A DNA stretch of 27,030 nucleotides from positions 1-27,030 of the forward strand of contig PFTQ01000038.1 of the NCBI GenBank assembly GCA_002789635.1. The letters are read 5' to 3'. The DNA comes from Candidatus Aenigmarchaeota archaeon CG_4_9_14_3_um_filter_37_18. GTDB lineage: Archaea > Aenigmatarchaeota > Aenigmatarchaeia > CG10238-14. Under the pieces are notes generated by a model. It saw only the letters and a program-made list of their open reading frames with translations, was not told the origin of the DNA and searched no databases. Position numbers and translations under genes: made by a program. Positions 15,057 to 23,460 of the stretch are shown here, one piece after another (within the stretch, counting starts at the first letter, position 1; the number at the start of each line of letters is the position of its first letter).

Positions 15057-15593
15057 TTATTGTTTTTCTTTATTTAATTTATTAGGTGTCTGAAATCTAA
15101 TATCTTTCTTCATCCATAGATACCAAACGCCAACTATCATCAATATCACAGCTTCCTGCCATATAATATTGTGAAATAATTCCAGATAATGCCCCCCAAG
15201 CTTTAACCCTATAATAATTGCTGTCAATACTCTGAATATATTGAACAAAAATAATGCAGGAACCCATTTAATTAGGAACTTTAATTTATTCTTTAGAATG
15301 CCTGGCGATGCCAATACCAAAGCAAACAGCGAATAAATACTTTTCCACCCGACACAATCCCTGGAAATGTCAACAGCCAAATCCTTAACATAGATAAAAA
15401 TCCCAGACACATCTGGGGAATAGCCAAGCATTTTGAGCATAAATCCAATAAAGCCGGCAAACCATTCCTGAAAAGAATAAAAATTAACATCAAAATAAAT
15501 CACAGCATAAAATGGAATGAGCAGTAGATTAAACTTGAGCAAGAAAAAAAGTATTTCCCTTATAATCTCCTTTTTTTGTATTCGTTTACCCAT
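15057..15593 (-). CDS. Archaeosortase/exosortase-family membrane transpeptidase
   Basis: The 178-residue product is an integral membrane protein of about five to six helices with the three catalytic residues of the family in the expected order. These are Cys80 in SRDCVGWKS, Arg121 in FNIFRVL, and His141 in LFHNIIWQ. Archaeosortases cleave C-terminal tripartite sorting signals of surface proteins and attach them to lipid. It is short for the superfamily. The start lies inside the DUF460 gene (34-bp overlap), so translation is coupled. No dedicated target lies beside it, but two surface proteins in this window share a GKSPxTG motif before their anchor helix; a link is speculative. The exact subfamily is not determined. 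Confidence 0.88.
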   Translation of the reverse strand: MGKRIQKKEIIREILFFLLKFNLLLIPFYAVIYFDVNFYSFQEWFAGFIGFMLKMLGYSPDVSGIFIYVKDLAVDISRDCVGWKSIYSLFALVLASPGILKNKLKFLIKWVPALFLFNIFRVLTAIIIGLKLGGHYLELFHNIIWQEAVILMIVGVWYLWMKKDIRFQTPNKLNKEKQ

Positions 15594-16705
15594 TGAATAA
15601 ATCCTGACTTTCTAGCTTTTTTAAGCTTTTCATCAAACTCTTCTTTCCTAACAGCAGTTATATCATCAATTTCCTCTTTTTTAATCTCTTCATCGCTGAT
15701 TATAGGAAAATCAACATTCCTGTAGACTTCTTCATCTAGGTTATTAGGAACTATCAGCGCCTGAATCTTATAATCATTCAGCAGATGAATATTCATAAAA
15801 CTTTTTGTTGATAGAACCCTGCCTTCAATATCCAGCATTTGATTCAATGTCGCCAACTCTTCAGGCTTAATTACACTCAATTCTATAATAGGGATGTAGC
15901 CTTTATTTTCAAGTTTTCTGAAAGCTTTCATTTTTTCCATGGCGATTTTCTGCATTTCGATCTTATTTTCTATCTTATAGATATGCTTATTCATCTCCGC
16001 TGTTCTCTCATCATTGAAATTTTCCGACTTGATTTTCCTCTCTTTGAATTTTTCATCAGTTTTTTCCAATTTTTTATTCAGCGTCTCATTGTATTTTTTC
16101 AGGATTTGAATATCGTTCTCCTGCCTGTTTATTATATCCCTCATTTTTTCTATATCTTTTGACGAGATTGCATTTATTTTTGAATCTTTCCTTTCAACAT
16201 AATCTTCTTTTCTTTCCCTGACCTTATTCAAAATCAAATTTATCCCCTCGCTTATATTTTCAGCCTCCCCTTCTATCAATGCTTTAAGGATTTTTCCATA
16301 GAACTCGCTGAGTCCAAGGTAAGAAACAGTCTTATCAGTTTTCATGAATAGTTTTGAATAGCTCTGGTACGCCTTTAAAGCTGAGGCAAGTGCGTCTCTT
16401 TGATGGTCATTCTTGACAAAATCAAGGTAATCCTTAACTATGTTATACTTTTCAAGGTTTGAAAGATTTTCAGGAGGTTCGTATGTTTTACAGTTTAGGG
16501 AGCTCGCAAGCTTTTCAACGGATTTTGGGAGCGGAGACCTGTCGCTGGCAACTATAATAGGCATTCCTTTTTTTATTATTGATTCAAACAACTCCTTTTT
16601 CTTGAATTCTTTCTTGCTTTTCAAGTAGAGGATATTCTTGCTTGTATCTATTATCGCTAAAGCAGCAGTAGTGCCTGGATCATATCCAATTATAATCGGC
16701 TTCAT
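15560..16705 (-). CDS. DUF460 family protein: RNase H/RuvC-like N-terminal domain plus coiled coil
   Basis: The 381-residue product opens with an RNase H-like fold: IIIGYDPGTTAALAIID (Asp9, first catalytic-type acid), then PIIVASDRSPLP (Asp55) and NDHQRDALASALKAY (Asp100, His101, Asp104), the acid pattern of RuvC/YqgF-type nucleases. A long Lys/Glu-rich coiled coil occupies about 165-255, and a C-terminal domain (about 260-381) ends in a basic helix. DUF460 is archaeal and experimentally obscure. Its start overlaps the ERCC4 nuclease stop by four bases (ATGA), and its end overlaps the archaeosortase start. Position directly after the Hef helicase and nuclease suggests a role in junction processing or fork repair, perhaps as a resolvase-like partner. 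Confidence 0.9.
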   Translation of the reverse strand: MKPIIIGYDPGTTAALAIIDTSKNILYLKSKKEFKKKELFESIIKKGMPIIVASDRSPLPKSVEKLASSLNCKTYEPPENLSNLEKYNIVKDYLDFVKNDHQRDALASALKAYQSYSKLFMKTDKTVSYLGLSEFYGKILKALIEGEAENISEGINLILNKVRERKEDYVERKDSKINAISSKDIEKMRDIINRQENDIQILKKYNETLNKKLEKTDEKFKERKIKSENFNDERTAEMNKHIYKIENKIEMQKIAMEKMKAFRKLENKGYIPIIELSVIKPEELATLNQMLDIEGRVLSTKSFMNIHLLNDYKIQALIVPNNLDEEVYRNVDFPIISDEEIKKEEIDDITAVRKEEFDEKLKKARKSGFIQWVNEYKKRRL

Positions 16706-17367
16706 TCATCATACCTTTCATTCAACAATTTATGGAGCTTATTTGCAAGGGTTTTTCCGATCCCGTCTATTTTTGTGAGTTCTTCTTCTGTCGCTTCGCT
16801 AAAATCCTTGACAGTTTTAAATTTTTCTAAAATCCTTTTGGAAATCTTGCTTGAAACCCCAGGGAACCCTGAAATAATATGCTCTTGTAATTTTTTTATG
16901 TCTTTCGGTTTCTTTTTTCCCTTTATGCCTATAGGCCTCTGCGATTCGATTTGTTCCTTTTTTGCAAGCCAGTATATTGTTTTCGCCGTGTCTTCTTCGT
17001 CTTTAGTTGTTATGACAGATATGCCGTAATCAAGAATAAGGGAAGATAATGCAGCTTTTATTGCATCCTCATTCATGGACTCCCTGAAGTAGTTTCCTTC
17101 TATTATCAATATGGGTTTGGTGAAATTATCTATCAGCTCTTCTGCCTGCCTGAACAGCCTGCCATCGATTATTGAATTGATGAAATCCTCGCTAGTCTTT
17201 CTTTCCACGCAAACCCTGTCCGAGCATAAATAATCCCCTACCTTGAGGCTCAAATCTTTAACATTCCCTCCCATATTTTTCATAAGGCTTTTGATGTTGC
17301 TACCTTCTTCCCTGAAGTCCGCAAATATTACTACTTGGTTAGTTGGCTTTAGTATTTGTTGGATCAT
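16702..17367 (-). CDS. ERCC4/XPF-type structure-specific nuclease with helix-hairpin-helix domain (nuclease half of Hef)
   Basis: The 221-residue product has an ERCC4 nuclease domain (about 10-140) with the hallmark GDYLCSDRVCVERKTSED (Gly44-Asp45, Glu55-Arg56-Lys57, Asp61), the metal-dependent active site. A tandem helix-hairpin-helix domain follows (about 155-217: SGFPGVSSKISKRIL and TKIDGIGKTLANKL), which binds branched DNA and drives dimerisation. This is the C-terminal half of euryarchaeal Hef, or equally a short crenarchaeal-type XPF. Its start overlaps the helicase stop by four bases, so the two are co-translated and probably work as one complex on stalled forks. No PCNA-binding motif is visible at its end. 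Confidence 0.93.
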   Translation of the reverse strand: MIQQILKPTNQVVIFADFREEGSNIKSLMKNMGGNVKDLSLKVGDYLCSDRVCVERKTSEDFINSIIDGRLFRQAEELIDNFTKPILIIEGNYFRESMNEDAIKAALSSLILDYGISVITTKDEEDTAKTIYWLAKKEQIESQRPIGIKGKKKPKDIKKLQEHIISGFPGVSSKISKRILEKFKTVKDFSEATEEELTKIDGIGKTLANKLHKLLNERYDE

Positions 17368-18908
17368 TTTCTCACGAAATCCGTTATTGTCTTTTTTTGC
17401 TTATAATCCCCTTCTTTCAACCCTTTTAATATTCTATTCATTCTCTTCTCTTTGTTGTAAGCAGACCAGTAATACCATTCGTCCCTGGTATTTTTTGTTA
17501 TAAGGAATATTACTCTCCCAGCTTCAGTCCTTCCTGTCCTTCCCCTTCTTTGGATTGTTCTGATCTCGCTCGCCACAGGCTCATAGAAGATGACTATATC
17601 TACTGCGGGTATTGATAACCCTTCTTCCGCGACACTCGTCGCAACTAAAACATTGAAAAGATTGAGTTCAAACTCGTTTATTATCTCGATTTGGCCTTTC
17701 TGCGACAGCCCCTTCCCAGACTTTTTTGCCTGCCCGTAGAATTCCCTGGCTTCTATTCCATTTTTTTCAAGGCTTTTGGCTATTTTTTCTACGCTATCCC
17801 GATAGTTTGCAAAAACAATTATTTTGGCGTTTGGCTTTTTCTTTACTTCGTTGTTTACAATCTTTAGCAGCTCTTCTAGTTTGGGGTGTTCTACTCTTTT
17901 CTCATTTAATTTTTCCGTCAGCTCAATCGCTTTTTTTATTCTATAATCTTCAAGAAGCCTTCTTGTTGCGGAGGATTGTTTGTCTTTTGTGAGTTTTGTC
18001 AAGTATTGTGTGAGCACTGACACGCCTTGAGTCTCTATCAATTCAATCGCATGCCCAACTTTTATCGCTTGTGCGCATGATATAATCGCTTTTAGCGCCT
18101 GCCAGTCTTTGTTCTGGTTATATATTCTTCCCAATTCCAGCTGTGCTACAAGCAGCTCTTTTTTTGAGATTTTCGTGGAAGGGATCACTTTTGCCCTGAT
18201 CAGATCATAGATTTTTTGGTTGTAAATTTTTTCTAGGGTTTCTTTTATTTCTCTGAATTCTTTTGGCAACTCAACAAACACCTTTTCTACTTTTGTTTCT
18301 TGCACATATGGTGAGACATCAGCATCCTTTTCTGTTCGTATTTCGACTGCTTCTGCATGCAGATTCTTCTTAACTTCTTCTATCTTGTCTTCGATTCCAC
18401 CAGGAGATGCAGTTAATCCAAGGACTAATGGGTCAGAGTTTGTTTTAACATACTCATCAACTATGCTGGTGTAAGCGTAATTCTTCATGGATCTATGGCA
18501 TTCATCCACAACAAGGAGTTTTACATCTTTTAAGTCCAGGATTTTATTTTCTACATCATTTTTAATCAGTTGAGGTGTTGCAAAGAATATTTTCCCGTTT
18601 TGATAAAGTATCTTTCTGTCATTTGCATGGATCTTTCCGGTTAATGAGATGAAATCTTCATCTTTTCCGATCAGGTATTTTTTAAAGACTTTCATATGCT
18701 GATTAACAAGAGGCCTAGTAGGTGCGAGCATCAGAATTTTGCTTTCTGGAAATTTCTCCAGCCTGTAAGCGGCGACAAGAATCGAAACATGGGTTTTTCC
18801 TAGTCCAGTTGGGAGGATGCATATCGTATTCTTCTTGATGGCTGTGCTTGCTATTAATTCCTGATAAAGTCTTGGCTTAAACTCTGGATCAAGAAGCTTT
18901 AGTTTCAT
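17364..18908 (-). CDS. Hef/FANCM-type superfamily 2 DNA helicase (helicase half, no nuclease)
   Basis: The 514-residue product has the SF2 motifs in order: a Q-motif-like PRLYQ, Walker A PTGLGKT (33-39), APTRPLV, DECH (135-138), TASPG (166-170), a Hef/FANCM/MDA5-type helical insert (about 215-345), FANYRDS, ATSVAEEGLSIP and QRRGRTGR (453-460). It unwinds or remodels forks and Holliday junctions in related proteins. It stops right after the helicase core, at KQKKTITDFVRK, whereas many euryarchaeal homologues continue into the nuclease, which here is the next gene. The final KKTITDFV resembles a PCNA-interacting peptide (hydrophobic residue, then Phe three later, though lacking the Gln). It heads the minus-strand operon. 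Confidence 0.94.
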   Translation of the reverse strand: MKLKLLDPEFKPRLYQELIASTAIKKNTICILPTGLGKTHVSILVAAYRLEKFPESKILMLAPTRPLVNQHMKVFKKYLIGKDEDFISLTGKIHANDRKILYQNGKIFFATPQLIKNDVENKILDLKDVKLLVVDECHRSMKNYAYTSIVDEYVKTNSDPLVLGLTASPGGIEDKIEEVKKNLHAEAVEIRTEKDADVSPYVQETKVEKVFVELPKEFREIKETLEKIYNQKIYDLIRAKVIPSTKISKKELLVAQLELGRIYNQNKDWQALKAIISCAQAIKVGHAIELIETQGVSVLTQYLTKLTKDKQSSATRRLLEDYRIKKAIELTEKLNEKRVEHPKLEELLKIVNNEVKKKPNAKIIVFANYRDSVEKIAKSLEKNGIEAREFYGQAKKSGKGLSQKGQIEIINEFELNLFNVLVATSVAEEGLSIPAVDIVIFYEPVASEIRTIQRRGRTGRTEAGRVIFLITKNTRDEWYYWSAYNKEKRMNRILKGLKEGDYKQKKTITDFVRK

Positions 18909-18952
18909 GAATAGGATTGGGTTTTGAAAGATTTTAGGTTTAGTAGGATAAT

Positions 18953-19495
18953 TTACTCTGTAAATCTAAATGTGGAGAGGCTTGCTTCAAAATTCTTAAG
19001 ATTAGTTTGATAATAACTTTCCATAGCTGAATAAACTACTAAATAGACAGAATCCTCTTTTAGGATCATTATCTGTTTAAATATAACTGGTTCTACTTGG
19101 CCACTCATCGAAAATTCCAAGTAATAAGCTTCATGTCCATCTATATAAAACGAGCCCTCGTCTATCAAGTTGTAATTCCTTGAAGAAAATATTCGATAAT
19201 GGTCTTGTTTTATAATTTCTATAAAAATATCAAAAGATTGGTTTTCTGGCAGGGAGGATATTTGAATATTAACAACTCTAGTGTAAAGACCATCCTTTTT
19301 TGGACCTAAAAACGAAACAATTGATCTATACCCATTGCCCAGGTCAAAGTCCTCTTTAACATCTAAATTCATTTTGTTCTCGATAGAAAACCCATATAAA
19401 GTATTCTTATACAAATTAGGTGACTCTTCAGTACAACCACTTAGAAACAGTATTCCAAATAGCAAAATTATCAGAATACCCCGTTCAAGTTTCAT
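18953..19495 (-). CDS. Secreted lipoprotein, PsbP/DcrB-like fold possible
   Basis: The 180-residue product has a signal segment, GILIILLFGILFLSG, ending in a lipobox LSGC (Cys21), so it should be lipid-anchored outside the membrane. The mature part begins with LYKNTLYGFSIENK, an opening typical of PsbP/DcrB-like small domains. Strands with VNIQISSLPEN, a central YIDGHEAYYLEFSM and a final SVYLVVYSA follow. That family assignment is tentative. Function unknown. It sits 44 bp upstream of the Hef helicase on the same strand but is unlikely to share its role. Confidence 0.8.
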   Translation of the reverse strand: MKLERGILIILLFGILFLSGCTEESPNLYKNTLYGFSIENKMNLDVKEDFDLGNGYRSIVSFLGPKKDGLYTRVVNIQISSLPENQSFDIFIEIIKQDHYRIFSSRNYNLIDEGSFYIDGHEAYYLEFSMSGQVEPVIFKQIMILKEDSVYLVVYSAMESYYQTNLKNFEASLSTFRFTE

Positions 19496-19585
19496 ATTAA
19501 GAATATCTCTCTTATCTTTAAATATATTAATTTAGATGTCCAACCCCTGATCTTAAAATTCCTTGTTGAATTTTCCTTTAATATT

Positions 19586-20491
19586 TTAACTTTCCCAGAA
19601 GTTGCCCTTAAGCAGTTTTTCCCACCTTTCATTTATCTTTTGTTGTATCAGCATTACATTTTTTTTCTCGAGATGCCTAAATCTGACTTGGGTTTTTAAA
19701 TATTCTTCAACCGGCTTAAGCTTTCCAGGGTTCATGTTAAGCATAAATTTCCCATTTTCCATCTCATACAGCGGCCAGAATCCAGTTTGCACAGCCAGCT
19801 TGCCAGTATTAATCGTATCATGAGTTTCATATCCCCATCCTGGCTGGCATGGAGAAAGCAGATGAATGAATTTAGGGCCTTTAATTTTTGACGCTTTCTG
19901 AAGCTTTCTTATAAAATCAAGCGGATAACCCACAGCTGCAGTAGCTACATAAGGGATGCCATGTGCAGCAATAATCTTTGCCAATGGCTTTGTCTGTTTA
20001 GGATTTCCGACATGACTGTTTTTTCCAGTAGGGGTTGTAGTGGTGTATGCCCCGTAAGGCGTCTCAGAAGACCTTTGGACTCCAGTGTTGCCGAAGCTTT
20101 GATTATCGTAGCAAACATAGATAAAATCATCCCCTCTGTCCAACGCCCCAGACAAGGATTGGAATCCAATATCCGCAGTAGCCCCGTCCCCTGCATAAAC
20201 AACAACATTAACATTTTTTTGGCCTTTCATTTCCAAAGCATGAGAAATGCCAGAAGCAACCGCCCCGCCATTTTCTATGGCAACATGAATCCATGGGATT
20301 TTAAAAGATGTTAAAGGATATGTAGGAACTAAAGTCATGCAGCCAGAAGAGTTGACCATGATCGTGTTTTTTCCTAGAGCCTTCAAAACAAGCTTGATCC
20401 CAAGAATAGCCCCGCAACCCTGACAAGCCAGCGATCCCCCAACTATCAAGTCTTCCTTTGGGATATCCTTTATTGTTTTTATTTCCTTCAT
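19586..20491 (-). CDS. porB: Pyruvate (2-oxoacid):ferredoxin oxidoreductase, beta subunit
   Basis: The 301-residue subunit binds thiamine diphosphate and the proximal [4Fe-4S] cluster of the enzyme that converts pyruvate and CoA to acetyl-CoA, CO2 and reduced ferredoxin. The TPP-binding motif is GDGATADIGFQ (101-111) through DNQSFGNTG (129-137). Cluster cysteines fit Cys23 and Cys26 (CQGCG), Cys51 (SGCMT) and Cys215 (SPCQPGWG). Length is normal for PorB. No alpha, gamma or delta subunit gene lies in the window, so they must be elsewhere. The only close neighbour is a thioredoxin-fold gene 42 bp upstream. Substrate could be another 2-oxoacid, but pyruvate is most likely. Confidence 0.95.
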   Translation of the reverse strand: MKEIKTIKDIPKEDLIVGGSLACQGCGAILGIKLVLKALGKNTIMVNSSGCMTLVPTYPLTSFKIPWIHVAIENGGAVASGISHALEMKGQKNVNVVVYAGDGATADIGFQSLSGALDRGDDFIYVCYDNQSFGNTGVQRSSETPYGAYTTTTPTGKNSHVGNPKQTKPLAKIIAAHGIPYVATAAVGYPLDFIRKLQKASKIKGPKFIHLLSPCQPGWGYETHDTINTGKLAVQTGFWPLYEMENGKFMLNMNPGKLKPVEEYLKTQVRFRHLEKKNVMLIQQKINERWEKLLKGNFWES

Positions 20492-20533
20492 GCAAACACT
20501 AATAATATTAGCAGAAGAAGTTAATAATTGTTT

Positions 20534-20794
20534 TCACAGGCTTCTTTCCAGAGCCCTTTTAAGAAATAATTCCTGGGTAAACCCAATAAATTTATCAGCA
20601 ACCTTTCCATCTTTTTCAATAATAATAGCAGGGGTCTCTTTCACACCATATTCCTTAGCAGTTCTTTGGTTTTTATCAGCTTCCAGCCTTTCAATCTCTA
20701 CTTTCCCTTTAAATAGAATCTCAATATTTTTTACAAATTCCTCCTGTATTTTTGAAGGGGCATTATTATCATGAAAAAACAGCATCTTAAGCAT
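20534..20794 (-). CDS. Thioredoxin-fold protein without redox cysteines
   Basis: The 86-residue product has the thioredoxin/glutaredoxin outline: first strand KMLFFHDNNAP, a helix, strand VEIERLEADKN, then the cis-proline region VKETPAIIIEKDGKV and a last helix. At the place of the CxxC motif it reads DNNAP, and there is no cysteine anywhere, so it cannot do thiol-disulphide exchange. It lies 42 bp upstream of porB on the same strand and is probably co-transcribed with it. It may be an assembly or binding partner. A second ATG three codons in is also possible as start. Confidence 0.8.
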   Translation of the reverse strand: MLKMLFFHDNNAPSKIQEEFVKNIEILFKGKVEIERLEADKNQRTAKEYGVKETPAIIIEKDGKVADKFIGFTQELFLKRALERSL

Positions 20795-20810
20795 AAAACC
20801 ACTAAACTTA

Positions 20811-20822
20811 TTTCTTAAGAAA
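20811..20822. promoter_or_regulatory. Perfect palindrome in a divergent promoter region
   Basis: TTTCTTAAGAAA is a perfect 12-bp dyad in the 76-bp gap between the thioredoxin-fold/porB genes (minus) and a small membrane-protein gene (plus). AAGCTT and AAATATTT follow directly. Such a site is a fair operator candidate. Confidence 0.35.
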
Positions 20823-20840
20823 GCTTAAATATTTGGTTAA

Positions 20841-20850
20841 ATTTATATTC
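20841..20850 (+). promoter_or_regulatory. TATA box of the small membrane-protein gene
   Basis: ATTTATATTC lies 21-30 bases before the ATG at 20871, the distance expected for a leaderless archaeal transcript. Confidence 0.45.
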
Positions 20851-20870
20851 TGGCCTTGTTAAGTATCTTC

Positions 20871-21101
20871 ATGGCAAAAAACAGATTGCATATTTTCAGG
20901 CCGACGCCAAAGAAAGTTTTATTGTTTATTCTGCTTGGGGTAGTAGCATTTGCAATAGGGGCTCTCCAGTCATGGTATGTCATAAACTTCGGGGATAATA
21001 TAGTAACGCAGATAATTTTTTATGCCGGCATAACCCTAGGGATCGGGACATTGCTCTTAGGATTCTATGCTCTGATCTGTATAGTTCTTCATTATACATA
21101 G
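20871..21101 (+). CDS. Small two-helix membrane protein
   Basis: The 76-residue product from ATG 20871 has a basic, cytoplasmic-type N-terminus (MAKNRLHIFRPTPKK) and two hydrophobic helices (about 16-35 and 45-72). An upstream in-frame TTG is less likely because the TATA box fits the ATG. Not recognised as a named family. It stands 50 bp before threonine synthase, and both genes are on the plus strand. Confidence 0.7.
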   Translation: MAKNRLHIFRPTPKKVLLFILLGVVAFAIGALQSWYVINFGDNIVTQIIFYAGITLGIGTLLLGFYALICIVLHYT

Positions 21102-21151
21102 AAAACGATTCTGCTGATTATCTTTATTTCCCATCATTACAAATATTAATC

Positions 21152-22264
21152 ATGGTTAATGAGAAATCAATAAGATGCGCAGAATGCAACAAAGAATACA
21201 ATAAATTAGATAACATCTTCCATTGCCCTAGCTGCGGCGGTCCTTTAGATATCTTGTATGACTATAAGAAAGTTAAAGCCAGCCTTGACAAAAAAGAATT
21301 CCTCAAACAACCAGCCAATCACTGGAAATATTGGATGTTTTATCCGGTTAAATCCAAGAATAAGGTAAGTATGGGTGAAGGAGGAACACCACTAATAAAA
21401 TCCAAACTATTTGATAATGTCTGGTTTAAGTATGAAGGAACAAACCCTACATGTTCTTTCAAGGATCGAGGGTCAACAATAGAAGTGACAAAGGCTGTAG
21501 AGTTGGGTGTGAAGAAAGTTTGCTGCGCATCTACTGGTAATATGGGGGCGTCTGTGTCAGCATATTGTGCGAGAGCAGGAATTAAATGCAGAATATTCCT
21601 TTCTGGCTCTGCATGCGGGAATAAAGTAAAACAAATCCAGGCACATGGGGCTGAAATAATCCAGGTGAAAGGAGACTATATGGAAGCTTTGAAAGAATGC
21701 GAAGACTTTGCAAAGAAAAACCGCTGGTATCTTATGGGAGATTATCCTTATCGGGGGGAAGGCGAGAAGTCAGTTGCTTTTGAAATTGCAGACCAGATGG
21801 ATTGGATAGCCCCTAGTTATGTTCTTGCTCCAATGGGCAACGGGACTTTAATATATGCCATGTGGGACGCCTTTCAGGAATTACAGACAATAGGATTAAC
21901 TGACCGGTTGCCGAAGATGATAGGTTTTCAGTCAGAAGGGTGCTCTCCAATAGTTAATTCTTATAAAAAAAATCTTAATTCAGTTGAGCCAGTAGAAAAC
22001 CCAAGAACACTTGCAACAGCAATAGAATGCGGCAATCCATTGGACGGAAAAAAAGCTTTAATCGCTTTAAAGGATTCTGAGGGTTTTGGCGAGACTTTAA
22101 CAGATAGTGAAATTTTAGATGCTCAAATACTTCTAGCCCGAGAAGAAGGGATATTTGTTGAGCCTTCTGGTGCAGTATCAGTTGCAGGTTACTTGAAAGT
22201 TAGAAAGAAGTTAGGCGGTAAAATAGTTTGCGTGTTGACTGGGCATGGGCTGAAGGCTTTGTAG
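21152..22264 (+). CDS. thrC: Threonine synthase
   Basis: The 370-residue PLP enzyme converts O-phosphohomoserine to threonine. It has an N-terminal zinc ribbon (Cys9, Cys12, Cys25, Cys28: CAEC...CPSC) as in archaeal threonine synthases, the PLP-binding Lys104 in CSFKDRGS, the phosphate loop STGNMGAS, GGTP near 77-80, and a late FVEPSGAV. All catalytic parts are present. No other threonine-pathway genes are in the window; a related cysteate synthase or a threonine dehydratase is possible but the overall pattern favours ThrC. It converges on the GTPase gene with no space between the two stop codons. Confidence 0.93.
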   Translation: MVNEKSIRCAECNKEYNKLDNIFHCPSCGGPLDILYDYKKVKASLDKKEFLKQPANHWKYWMFYPVKSKNKVSMGEGGTPLIKSKLFDNVWFKYEGTNPTCSFKDRGSTIEVTKAVELGVKKVCCASTGNMGASVSAYCARAGIKCRIFLSGSACGNKVKQIQAHGAEIIQVKGDYMEALKECEDFAKKNRWYLMGDYPYRGEGEKSVAFEIADQMDWIAPSYVLAPMGNGTLIYAMWDAFQELQTIGLTDRLPKMIGFQSEGCSPIVNSYKKNLNSVEPVENPRTLATAIECGNPLDGKKALIALKDSEGFGETLTDSEILDAQILLAREEGIFVEPSGAVSVAGYLKVRKKLGGKIVCVLTGHGLKAL

Positions 22265-23422
22265 TTATCTTTTCTGAAACAATATCTCAACTACATCATT
22301 ATTTTTGAGCTCATAATCCGCTCCTAGCTTGATCTTCTTCTTTGCATCCAACCCCCCAATAAACTTTTCCCCGATATCAGAATGGATCATGAACGCAAAT
22401 TCTTTCATAGTTGTTCCTTTCCTCACTAAATAAGCATCAGGCAGGACATTTCCTTTTTTGTCTGCCAATTTTCCAACATCGGCAACAGGGTAAACCACAA
22501 TATACCCAAGAACATCAAACACAGCCTTATTCAAGCAATCCTGCACACCGGTTGACCCGTATTTTTCCAGGATATTTTTCTGGATGAACTCTAAACCTTT
22601 CTTTTGCTTGTCATCTACCTGCCCGATAATTTCTATTATATTGTTTTGGCATTTGATAACTCCCTTTTCTTTTGCAATCTTCAGCGAGATTTCAGCAGCT
22701 GCGCAGGTTGGTATTATTGTTAATTCCGGAAAATCTTCTTTCATTTTTTTTAGGTTTTCCTCTGAGGACGGAAGGTCAATTTTGTTTGCAGCGACTATGA
22801 TAGGCTTTGATATTTTTCTTAAATGAAATGAAAACTCTTCCAGGTCATCTATGCCATGCTGGTCAAGGGCTTGTTTGATCTGCTCTTTTGATATTCCTAA
22901 TCCTGACAAGTGCTCGGACAATACTTGAAGCACTTCAACTTTTCCGAATTGTTTTTTCTTGAGATACTTTTCCATCCCCCGCTCAATTATTTTTGCAAAC
23001 CACAAGTCTATTTCCCTTTCCAGAAATTTAACATCCTCTTCAGGGTCATGATCTTTGGCAGGTTTTCCTTCGGCGTCTGTCAACCCCGATGAATCAACCA
23101 CATGTATAAGACAATCAGCCTGCCTTAAGTCATCTAGAAACTGGTTGCCCATGCCTTTCCCTAAATGTGCATCTGGAACCAAGCCAGCAACATCAATGAG
23201 CTTAACTGGAATAAATCTCTTTCCCTCAATGCACAAAAAATTGTTTGGGCTGCATTTGACTCCATATTCTTTACATACACAATCTATAACTACATAACCC
23301 ACTCCAGTGTTTGGCTTGATTGTCGTGAATGGATAATCAGCAATAGCAACATCTATCATTGTCGCCGCTTTAAAGAAGCTTGATTTCCCTGATGAAGGTT
23401 TCCCTATAACTCCGATTAGCAT
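22265..23422 (-). CDS. OBG/YchF-family GTPase (nucleotide-binding protein) with TGS domain
   Basis: The 385-residue product has the G motifs G1 GKPSSGKS (7-14), switch region YPFTTIKPN, G3 DVAG (77-80) and NKID (213-216). A helical insert lies between G3 and G4 (about 130-200), and a C-terminal TGS domain from about 315 ends in VVEILFQKR. This is the archaeal/eukaryotic OBG-type subfamily related to YchF, which acts at the ribosome in translation. A TATA box at 23444-23451 lies 22 bases upstream of the ATG, implying a leaderless mRNA. A related promoter-plus-start fragment occurs at 26540-26643. Confidence 0.93.
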   Translation of the reverse strand: MLIGVIGKPSSGKSSFFKAATMIDVAIADYPFTTIKPNTGVGYVVIDCVCKEYGVKCSPNNFLCIEGKRFIPVKLIDVAGLVPDAHLGKGMGNQFLDDLRQADCLIHVVDSSGLTDAEGKPAKDHDPEEDVKFLEREIDLWFAKIIERGMEKYLKKKQFGKVEVLQVLSEHLSGLGISKEQIKQALDQHGIDDLEEFSFHLRKISKPIIVAANKIDLPSSEENLKKMKEDFPELTIIPTCAAAEISLKIAKEKGVIKCQNNIIEIIGQVDDKQKKGLEFIQKNILEKYGSTGVQDCLNKAVFDVLGYIVVYPVADVGKLADKKGNVLPDAYLVRKGTTMKEFAFMIHSDIGEKFIGGLDAKKKIKLGADYELKNNDVVEILFQKR

Positions 23423-23443
23423 AATAATTATTTGTCAGAAGAA

Positions 23444-23451
23444 TTTTTATA
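23444..23451 (-). promoter_or_regulatory. TATA box of the OBG-family GTPase gene
   Basis: On the minus strand TATAAAAA lies 22-29 bases before the ATG at 23422. The 29 bases from TATA to ATG match 26 of 29 bases before the remnant at 26614, which supports a real, conserved promoter. Confidence 0.6.
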
Positions 23452-23460
23452 GGGAACCTA

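Noticed and set aside
22259..22268. Zero spacing between thrC and GTPase stop codons as something unusual
   Set aside because: Convergent genes that abut are ordinary in compact archaeal genomes.
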